6,487 bases of DNA, from the NCBI GenBank assembly GCA_030623125.1, contig JAUXMQ010000069.1:1-6487 (forward strand), written 5' to 3'. The stretch is from Acidimicrobiia bacterium (lineage in GTDB: Bacteria; Actinomycetota; Acidimicrobiia; Spongiisociales; ZC4RG35). Below are positions 1-3,799 of this stretch, piece after piece; position 1 is the stretch's first letter, and each line of letters begins with the position of its first letter. The position numbers were made by a program, and so were the translations under genes. Under the pieces are notes generated by a model. That model was not told the origin of the DNA. It did no database searches and saw only the letters and a program-made list of their open reading frames with translations.

Positions 1-1
1 A

Positions 2-244
2 GCGAGTACGCGGTGTCTAATCGCTCAGCGGCCAGGGCATCGAGGCCTTCGAGAAGATGACCATACGTGTCAAGCGTCGGTCGTCATACCTGATGGCTTA
101 TCAGGAAATCTCCACGGCGACCAATGGGGCGGCGGGATACCGCTGCTGGTCCTCGTCGAGACCGACGGCACGGTGGCGGCGTACCACGCCGGCTTCGGCC
201 CCCTCGATCTCTTCCAAGCGATCCTCAGGGACGCCGGTTGGTAG
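2..244 (+). CDS. C-terminal part of a probable thioredoxin-fold protein (5' end outside window)
   Basis: This frame is open from the left edge to TAG at 242-244. The last ~40 residues read as real protein: WGGGIPLLVLVETDGTV, then AAYHAGFGPLDLFQAILRDAGW. The pattern 'giP.lvlvd.dGtv...h.Gf......l...l' is typical of the last strands and helix of TlpA/AhpC-like thioredoxin-fold proteins, with the cis-proline of the 'IP' pair. No CxxC motif is visible; it would lie further upstream. The first ~25 residues (ASTRCLIAQRPGHR...) look less natural, while another frame reads LSGQGIEAFEKMTIRVK over bases 27-74, so a frameshift or a chimeric junction within the first 120 bases is possible. The family call rests on pattern only, and the gene could be intact, frameshifted or a fragment. 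Confidence 0.45.
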   Translation, partial: ASTRCLIAQRPGHRGLREDDHTCQASVVIPDGLSGNLHGDQWGGGIPLLVLVETDGTVAAYHAGFGPLDLFQAILRDAGW

Positions 245-329
245 GCGACCACCCCCAGCTGCTGCACAAGACCGGTAGACAGTGGAGCTCATCGACCGGT
301 GCCAACACACCAGCAGCGTCATTGTTTAC

Positions 330-355
330 CCGCCCATAACGGCACTTATGGGCGG
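330..355. repeat. Palindromic intergenic site, copy 1 (perfect dyad)
   Basis: A perfect 10-bp inverted repeat: left arm CCGCCCATAA (330-339), six-base centre CGGCAC (340-345), right arm TTATGGGCGG (346-355). It lies in the spacer between the thioredoxin-like fragment and the glycine-zipper gene. No T-run follows, so it is not a classical intrinsic terminator. It is the best-preserved member of a family that recurs at 670-681 plus 1412-1425 (split), 2562-2585 and 3073-3103, always with the CGGCAC centre in the same orientation. Confidence 0.8.
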
Positions 356-370
356 TTGATTACTCCCCCG

Positions 371-382
371 CGACCCGCACAT
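371..382 (+). repeat. 12-bp direct repeat, left copy
   Basis: The sequence CGACCCGCACAT occurs here and again, identical, at 666-677. The two copies bracket the small glycine-zipper gene. Its CCGCACAT end matches the left arm of the palindromic site family, so this may be a damaged extra copy of that site; the bases after it (GTTGCCGG, then TTATAGGCCG) only loosely resemble the rest of the site. Confidence 0.5.
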
Positions 383-383
383 G

Positions 384-410
384 TTGCCGGTTATAGGCCG
401 CTGCTATTGT
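384..410 (+). promoter_or_regulatory. Weak candidate promoter for the small membrane protein
   Basis: TTGCCG (384-389) and TATTGT (405-410) resemble -35 and -10 boxes, but the 15-base spacing is short. They sit about 75 bases upstream of the ATG at 487. Actinobacterial promoters are variable, so this is only a suggestion. Confidence 0.25.
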
Positions 411-471
411 CGGTGTCTGGATGGATCGGAGCCTTGGATTAGCTTGCGGTCGTCACAAAGCACGGCTTATG

Positions 472-478
472 AAGGGAG
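472..478 (+). promoter_or_regulatory. Strong Shine-Dalgarno sequence fixing the start at 487
   Basis: AAGGGAG at 472-478 lies eight bases before the ATG at 487. The alternative in-frame ATG at 421 has no comparable ribosome binding site and would add a 22-residue arginine-rich leader unlike the hydrophobic body of the protein. The start at 487 is therefore preferred. Confidence 0.7.
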
Positions 479-486
479 AGCGATTC

Positions 487-663
487 ATGGATGACAATAT
501 GAAGTTCATGGGATTTCCCATCGGGATCGGCATCGTCATCGGCCTTGTGGTCGGAGCTTTGATCGGGGGCAGTTTCGCGATCGGCGTTGGCATTACGATC
601 GGCATGGTCGTTGGAGCGGCGATCGGTACGGTGCTTCGAGCGGCGAACAAGCCGGAGAGTTGA
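487..663 (+). CDS. Small glycine-zipper membrane protein (58 aa)
   Basis: The protein starts MDDNMKFMGF and then consists almost entirely of Gly, Ile, Val and Ala with small-residue spacing (IGIGIVIGLVVGALIGG, then IGVGITIGMVVGAAIGTVL), ending in a polar tail RAANKPES. This fits two short transmembrane helices, roughly residues 11-28 and 30-50, packed through GxxxG-type glycine zippers. Such tiny proteins are often membrane-associated and can oligomerise; some are stress proteins or toxin-like peptides, but nothing here assigns a function. A strong ribosome binding site precedes it. It stands alone between two intergenic repeats, with no operon partner. No signal-peptide cleavage site is evident. 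I do not recognise a named family beyond the glycine-zipper character. Confidence 0.75.
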   Translation: MDDNMKFMGFPIGIGIVIGLVVGALIGGSFAIGVGITIGMVVGAAIGTVLRAANKPES

Positions 664-665
664 CA

Positions 666-681
666 CGACCCGCACATAACG
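666..681. repeat. Palindromic site copy 2, left half (cut by the IS110 relic)
   Basis: CCGCACATAACG at 670-681 matches 11 of 12 bases of copy 1 (330-341), and then the match stops abruptly. The missing right half is found at 1412-1425. The first 12 bases of this entry (666-677) are also the second copy of the direct repeat CGACCCGCACAT. The site begins immediately after the stop codon of the small membrane protein gene. Confidence 0.65.
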
Positions 682-879
682 AAGCCTGTTTGTGTCAAGT
701 GGTTGTTTCCGGGGCGGTGGCGGGCGCGTCTGAGTGAACCGTTGGCTTTGCGCCGCGGTTGGTCATAGCGTTGGTGTCGGGTCCGGGAAGTGACTTGTCC
801 GAAGAGCCGGTGTTCAGGATGCAATCCGGCCACGCTGGACTCAGAGTCGTTCCTGGGTGTCCTCCCGGGCCCACTCTTG

Positions 880-1209
880 TCAGTTCGCAGTGGTGCTTGC
901 TGTGTCGGCGATGAGGGACTTGTAGACGGCGTCTGAGATGCGTCGCTTCAACGCTCTGATCCCTTCTTTGGGGGTCTTGGCTTCAGCGACTTTCTTCTGG
1001 TAGTAGACCCGGCCGTGTGTGTTGTGTCGTATCTGGGTGACAGCTGCGATGCGGATGGCGTGGTTCAAGATGCGGTTCCCTCGCAGGTTCAGGCGGTGCC
1101 TTGTGTTGCCTGCTGATGACACTTCGATCGGTGCCGTGGCGTTGTAGGTGGCGTAGTGGCTTTTGGTGGAGAACCGTGCAATGTCTTTGGTGTTCACAAT
1201 GCCCTCCTT
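880..1209 (-). pseudogene. IS110-type transposase, C-terminal fragment
   Basis: On the minus strand, codons from about 1209 down to the stop at 880-882 read KDIARFSTKSHYATYNATAP, then IEVSSAGNTRHRLNLRGNR, then ILNHAIRIAAVTQIRH and TPKEGIRALKRRISDAVYK. This is the signature of the C-terminal Tnp domain of IS110/IS116/IS902 transposases (Transposase_20 group), including the SS-G segment that holds the conserved serine region and the 'alkRrisd.vy..l' tail. The open frame extends upstream to 1407, but that part has no resemblance to the family; homology stops near the KDIARF segment (~1192). The N-terminal RuvC-like DEDD domain is absent, so the gene cannot encode an active transposase. About 200 bases separate its stop from the inferred IS end at 682. 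Confidence 0.85.
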
Positions 1210-1340
1210 GGCAGTAGACGAAACCGAGGTGGCACTCCTGATTCGGGTCGATAGTGCTCTCGCCTCTTTTGAGCCACACCCAGCAAGGACACCGACTGGC
1301 CAACAACTCGTCAGAAAGCCAACGCGAAAATGGCAGGCAC

Positions 1341-1368
1341 CTAGAGAGCGACCAGCCGGATTCTCTAG
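1341..1368. repeat. Short hairpin inside the IS110 relic
   Basis: CTAGAGA (1341-1347) and TCTCTAG (1362-1368) form a perfect 7-bp stem with a 14-base loop. It lies upstream of the transposase remnant, in the region where the deleted N-terminal part would have been. Its role is unknown, and it could be a chance structure. Confidence 0.35.
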
Positions 1369-1411
1369 ATGTTTACGAAACGCCGCAACACCCACCACAG
1401 GTATCAATCAA

Positions 1412-1432
1412 GCACTTATGGGCAGCTGAATA
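1412..1432. repeat. Palindromic site copy 2, right half
   Basis: From the GCAC at 1412, this segment matches copy 1 (342-362) at 18 of 21 bases. The first 12 bases, GCACTTATGGGC, are identical, and the match continues beyond the palindrome arm. Upstream of 1412 the similarity ends at once. It is the counterpart of the left half at 670-681. Rejoined, the two halves would pair at 8 of 10 arm positions. Confidence 0.65.
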
Positions 1433-1502
1433 GCAGGACGTATTGCTGGTTGTGCGCGGACGATTTGAGCCGATATGCCTGGGTTGACAGTTGGTCTTGT
1501 CG

Positions 1503-1530
1503 TTGACGGAATTACCACTGCCAACATAGT
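1503..1530 (+). promoter_or_regulatory. Candidate promoter for the ATP-grasp gene
   Basis: TTGACG (1503-1508) and CATAGT (1525-1530) are 16 bases apart and end 35 bases before the GTG start at 1566. A second -35-like TTGACA lies at 1484-1489 but has no good -10 at the usual spacing. The rest of 1433-1565 shows no gene or other recognisable element. Confidence 0.3.
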
Positions 1531-1565
1531 GTTAATTCACCTGAGCGAGTCTGAAAGGCCTTCTT

Positions 1566-2492
1566 GTGTCGATTGCGGTATTCCACGAACATCCCAAATG
1601 GAACGAGCCACTTTTTAGGGAGTTGGATCGACGGAGTCTCGAATGGTCCTCTATCGACGCATCCAGTTTCGAGTTCGATCCGGCGAGGGTTGGTGAGTGG
1701 GATGTGTTGGTCAACCGGATGAGTCCTTCGGCGTGGACCAGGGGTCACATGGCTGCAATGCTCAAAACCCCCGAATTTCTACGCAACGTCGAATCGGCAG
1801 GGATTCCAGTTGTCAACGGTTCGACGTCGTATGAGTTTGAGTTGTCCAAAAGAAGACAACTGGACCTGTTGAGACGCGAACAGGTGCGTCACCCCGAGGG
1901 GCGCCCAGTTTTGAACAGCAGTGAAATTCTTGGAGCTGCGATAGACCTGACCTTCCCTGTAATGGTCAAACCCAACATTGGCGGCAGCGGGGCCGGGATC
2001 ACCGAATACCAGACACCAACCGAGTTAGCCGCTGCAGTCGAGGCAGGACTGCTGGACGATCTCGGACCCGACGGCACAGGCTTGGTACAGGAGAAACTTC
2101 CAGCCCGAGACAACTCGATCGTGCGAGTTGAGATCCTCGGCGGAGAGTTCCTGTACGCGATCAGACTCCAACTCCAACCCGGCTCGTTCAACCTTTGTCC
2201 AGCCGACTACTGCGACCCGGCGCAAGGTATCACCAATGCCGGCGACCTAGTCAGGAGGTACATCCCCTCTGATCATCTGATTGACGAAGCGGCCCGCATT
2301 CTCGACGCGACCAATGCCGATCTCGGTGGGGTGGAATATCTCGTGAACGACCTGGATGGAGAGGCTTACTTCTACGACATCAACGCCCTATCCAACTTCG
2401 TCGCAGATGCACCCAACGTGATCGGCTTCGACCCGTTCGTTCAACTAGCCGACCTCATCGAAGACCGCGCCAAACGGCCAGTCCTAGCCTGA
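1566..2492 (+). CDS. ATP-grasp domain protein, RimK/glutathione-synthetase-like ligase
   Basis: This 308-residue protein probably catalyses ATP-dependent carboxylate-amine (or thiol) ligation through an acyl-phosphate. The GTG start is supported by AAAGG at 1554-1558, seven bases upstream. An N-terminal pre-ATP-grasp region (residues 1-85, with VLVNRMSPSAWTRGH) is followed by the nucleotide-binding part: the lysine strand and glycine loop PVMVKPNIGGSGAGI (131-145), the hinge-like VQEKLPARDNSIVRVEILGG (174-193), and the metal-binding C-terminal strands GGVEYLVNDLDGEAYF (254-269) and YDINALSNFVADA (270-282). Where many relatives have ExN, this protein has D271-I-N273. The cytosolic enzyme stands alone, with no peptide precursor, transporter or partner gene beside it, so the substrate cannot be read from context. 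It is convergent with the VOC gene. The fold is clear; the specific reaction is unknown. Confidence 0.85.
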   Translation: MSIAVFHEHPKWNEPLFRELDRRSLEWSSIDASSFEFDPARVGEWDVLVNRMSPSAWTRGHMAAMLKTPEFLRNVESAGIPVVNGSTSYEFELSKRRQLDLLRREQVRHPEGRPVLNSSEILGAAIDLTFPVMVKPNIGGSGAGITEYQTPTELAAAVEAGLLDDLGPDGTGLVQEKLPARDNSIVRVEILGGEFLYAIRLQLQPGSFNLCPADYCDPAQGITNAGDLVRRYIPSDHLIDEAARILDATNADLGGVEYLVNDLDGEAYFYDINALSNFVADAPNVIGFDPFVQLADLIEDRAKRPVLA

Positions 2493-2561
2493 CCACTCAG
2501 GCATCAATATATCCAAAGGATTTCCTCAACAACCACCACCCACCTGAAGACACCCTTCGAC

Positions 2562-2585
2562 AGCACATGACGGCACTTATGCGCT
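2562..2585. repeat. Palindromic site, copy 3
   Basis: Left arm AGCACATGA (2562-2570), centre CGGCAC (2571-2576), right arm TTATGCGCT (2577-2585). Seven Watson-Crick pairs, one G-T pair and one mismatch remain. The centre is identical to copy 1. It sits in the 124-base gap between the converging ATP-grasp and VOC genes. That position would suit a bidirectional terminator, but the other copies do not lie at gene ends in a consistent way. Confidence 0.6.
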
Positions 2586-2616
2586 CCTGCGATGACGACT
2601 ATGAGCCAGTGGTCGC

Positions 2617-2985
2617 CTACTCGGGTTGGAAGAGTTCAACCACATTTCCTGAAGGATCTACGCAAAGTATCTGTTTGCGTCCACCCTGCTCGACGATGTC
2701 ATTTCTGAACGCCACACCCTTCTCTTTGAGTTCCGTCACCCAGGATTCGAGGTCATCGACTTCCAGAATGAACCGGGACCAGCCACCTCCTGGACCAGGT
2801 GTTGCGCCATCGGACATCGGTCGTGCGGCTGATGTCTTTGGTCCGGCAACAAGCAGCTCCAGGTCTCCTCGGATCAGAATCGCTATCGCCGGTCCGTATT
2901 GCTCTATCAGTTCAAAGCCCAGACGTGAAACATAAAACCGCACAGCCTCGTCCACGTCATTGACCATGTACCGCACACGAGCCAT
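2617..2985 (-). CDS. VOC (glyoxalase/bleomycin-resistance fold) family protein
   Basis: This 122-residue protein has the paired beta-alpha-beta-beta-beta modules of the vicinal-oxygen-chelate superfamily. Module 1 starts VRYMVNDVDEAVRFYVSRLG (residues 4-23). Module 2 starts at about residue 70, RFILEVDDLESWVTELKEKG, and ends CVDPSGNVVELFQPE (108-122), the usual C-terminal signature with Glu117 as the expected metal ligand. The usual first-strand His is replaced (VRYMVND), so metal binding may be altered or lost. Such proteins include lyases, dioxygenases and drug-binding resistance proteins; none can be chosen here. The ATG is preceded, on the minus strand, by a purine-rich GAGGAGGAGAAGG, a very strong ribosome binding site. 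It is a single-gene unit between palindromic site copies 3 and 4. Confidence 0.85.
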   Translation of the reverse strand: MARVRYMVNDVDEAVRFYVSRLGFELIEQYGPAIAILIRGDLELLVAGPKTSAARPMSDGATPGPGGGWSRFILEVDDLESWVTELKEKGVAFRNDIVEQGGRKQILCVDPSGNVVELFQPE

Positions 2986-3072
2986 AGCCTTCTCCTCCTC
3001 AGGGTTCGTCGAGAACGCACAGTTAAACTAGCTAGCACCTCCCCCTCCGACCTTTCGTGAATCGGGCACAGG

Positions 3073-3103
3073 GCGCACATCACTTAACGGCACCTATGGG
3101 CGC
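3073..3103. repeat. Palindromic site, copy 4 (five-base insertion next to the centre)
   Basis: AACGGCACCTATGGGCG (3086-3102) matches copy 1 (338-354) at 16 of 17 bases. The left arm is displaced by an extra CACTT: GCGCACAT (3073-3080) pairs with ATGGGCGC (3096-3103) at seven of eight positions. It lies between the divergent VOC gene and the DUF5808-like gene. The rest of the 236-base spacer (2986-3221) holds the VOC ribosome binding site and a CTAGCTAG palindrome, and no gene. Confidence 0.6.
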
Positions 3104-3221
3104 GTAACTCGGCCGCACACGATGGTGTGGGGTGCGCTTCAGGCCGGCGGCATCACCCTCTTCAGGCTCTTCCAGGAACGCGGCGCTCTGACCCGTCGCC
3201 TATCTTGGTAGCCTCCGGGCG

Positions 3222-3545
3222 ATGGACAGCGAACGGCGGATGCCCAGTGTTAAGGACTTCTGGAGACTGGCTTTCGCGATCATCGGGGTTGTCGCAATCG
3301 TCCAAGAGCTCCGCAAGCCGCCGGATGAGAGAACGTGGCACGGGAAAGTCGCCGACCTCGTGCCCTACGACTTCCGGATGCCGACCATCGGACGGGTGCG
3401 AAGCACCTACTGGAACCCGGAGGGTCCGATCCTCCCAGGCAAGGTGTTCGGCGTCGGCTGGGCGGTCAACTTTGGGGTGCTGACCAGGATGCTTGGCAAG
3501 TGGCGCGCTCGGGAGGATTCGAACGCCCAACCTTCTGATTCGTAG
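3222..3545 (+). CDS. Small membrane-anchored protein with a DUF5808-like C-terminal domain
   Basis: The product is 107 residues. An N-terminal hydrophobic stretch (about residues 13-29, FWRLAFAIIGVVAIVQEL) should form one membrane helix. A basic, proline-containing region then leads to a compact motif block, VPYDFRMPTIGRVRSTYWNP (47-66) and GKVFGVGWAVNFGVLTRML (73-91). The 'npe.p.l..k.fGvGw.vNfg' pattern resembles the DUF5808 family of short membrane proteins of unknown function; this is by recall of the pattern, so moderately certain. The start could also be the ATG at 3240; neither candidate has a good ribosome binding site. Oddly, the last 14 residues (WRAREDSNAQPSDS) are encoded by the antisense strand of a tRNA fragment, so the natural C-terminus was probably replaced. 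Confidence 0.55.
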   Translation: MDSERRMPSVKDFWRLAFAIIGVVAIVQELRKPPDERTWHGKVADLVPYDFRMPTIGRVRSTYWNPEGPILPGKVFGVGWAVNFGVLTRMLGKWRAREDSNAQPSDS

Positions 3546-3550
3546 TCAGA
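3501..3550 (-). pseudogene. 3' fragment of a tRNA-Arg(ACG) gene, probable integration scar
   Basis: Read on the minus strand, this is the 3' two-thirds of a tRNA: a perfect 5-bp anticodon stem TCTGA/TCAGA around loop CTACGAA (anticodon ACG), variable loop AGGTT, a T-arm GGGCG-TTCGAAT-CCTCC with one C-C mismatch and one G-T pair, acceptor strand CGAGCGC, discriminator G and an encoded CCA. The expected 5' acceptor strand and D-arm (GCGCTCG, TAGCTCAG and so on) are absent to the right of 3550. Many tyrosine integrases recombine at the anticodon loop and leave exactly such a duplicate of the tRNA 3' end at the far end of the inserted element. The loss of the 5' half and the T-stem mismatch make a functional tRNA very unlikely. 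Confidence 0.8.
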
Positions 3551-3702
3551 CAATGTGTCACCAAGTGTTGAGGGGACTTACCGTTGCCGTATCCAGGCTG
3601 GTTAGGGGGCGCATCCGAACCACGCGAGAGGAGCAACGCCCACCAGCACAACCCATACGTCATTTCAGGACCCGGCGAGACTCAGTCATCCTCTCAACCA
3701 AA

Positions 3703-3749
3703 CTCCCCTTCGAACATTCGTGGCTCCTCACTCGAGCAAGAAAGGGGAG
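3703..3749. repeat. Inverted repeat upstream of argS
   Basis: CTCCCCTT (3703-3710) and AAGGGGAG (3742-3749) form a perfect 8-bp stem around 31 bases. That interval itself contains small potential hairpins (CGAA-CA-TTCG at 3711-3720 and GCTC/GAGC at 3723-3738). It could be a leader or terminator structure in front of argS, or chance. The rest of the 249-base spacer 3551-3799 shows no gene. Confidence 0.35.
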
Positions 3750-3784
3750 AAAACAACCCGAAACGTTGTCCTGGAGCCATCACC

Positions 3785-3790
3785 TAACCT
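3785..3790 (+). promoter_or_regulatory. Candidate -10 box for leaderless argS transcription
   Basis: TAACCT fits the TAnnnT pattern of actinobacterial -10 elements and ends nine bases before the ATG at 3800. No Shine-Dalgarno sequence precedes that ATG. Together these suggest an mRNA starting at or next to the start codon. No convincing -35 box is seen. Confidence 0.35.
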
Positions 3791-3799
3791 CCAGACACG

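Larger units (their letters stand above)
682..1411 (-). mobile_element. Decayed IS110-family insertion sequence
   Basis: The element is recognised by the transposase C-terminal homology at 880-1209 on the minus strand. Its limits are inferred from the host site it splits: the left half ends at 681 and the right half resumes at 1412, and joining them rebuilds an AACG plus GCAC centre identical to copy 1 with no base lost or duplicated. IS110-family elements are known to insert without long terminal inverted repeats and usually without target duplication, choosing the target through a bridge (seeker) RNA, and they often land in repeated palindromic targets. The relic is only about 730 bp, against roughly 1.2-1.5 kb for intact elements. 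The N-terminal DEDD/RuvC-like half of the transposase is missing, so an internal deletion is likely. Confidence 0.65.

Noticed and set aside
330..355. Copy 1 of the palindrome as a rho-independent terminator
   Set aside because: The stem is good, but no T-rich tract follows on either strand. Related copies also lie upstream of genes as well as between convergent ones.
661..697. Possible hairpin TGACAC (661-666) with GTGTCA (692-697) at the stop of the small membrane protein gene
   Set aside because: The 25-base loop is large, no T-run follows, and the structure would span the inferred IS110 insertion point, so it is probably accidental.
690..700. TTGTGTCAAGT, one base from the right arm TTATGTCAAGT of actinobacterial dif sites
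   Set aside because: No matching left arm lies six bases upstream; the nearest CATAA is ten bases away. It also falls inside the IS relic, so it is probably chance.
453..833. A 126-residue minus-strand frame across the glycine-zipper gene
   Set aside because: It is low-complexity and rich in Pro, Thr, Met and Arg, opposite a clear hydrophobic gene with a strong ribosome binding site. It is a shadow frame.
1163..1429. An 88-residue plus-strand frame overlapping the IS relic
   Set aside because: It lies partly antisense to the transposase homology, has no family resemblance and crosses the inferred IS end.
2567..2935. A 122-residue plus-strand frame opposite the VOC gene
   Set aside because: The minus strand encodes a recognisable VOC protein with a strong ribosome binding site. 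The plus frame is serine-rich and unrecognisable.
330..3103. The palindromes as standard integron attC sites
   Set aside because: They are about 25 bases long and lack the paired RYYYAAC/GTTRRRY R boxes and L boxes with an extrahelical base. attC sites are normally at least about 55-60 bases.
3162..3530. Minus-strand reading frame starting MGVRILPSAP, and a plus-strand frame at 3493-3867 containing GRIRTPNLLIRSQ
   Set aside because: Both peptide pieces come from translating tRNA sequence and its complement, a familiar source of false proteins. They overlap the tRNA-Arg fragment and look like nothing else.
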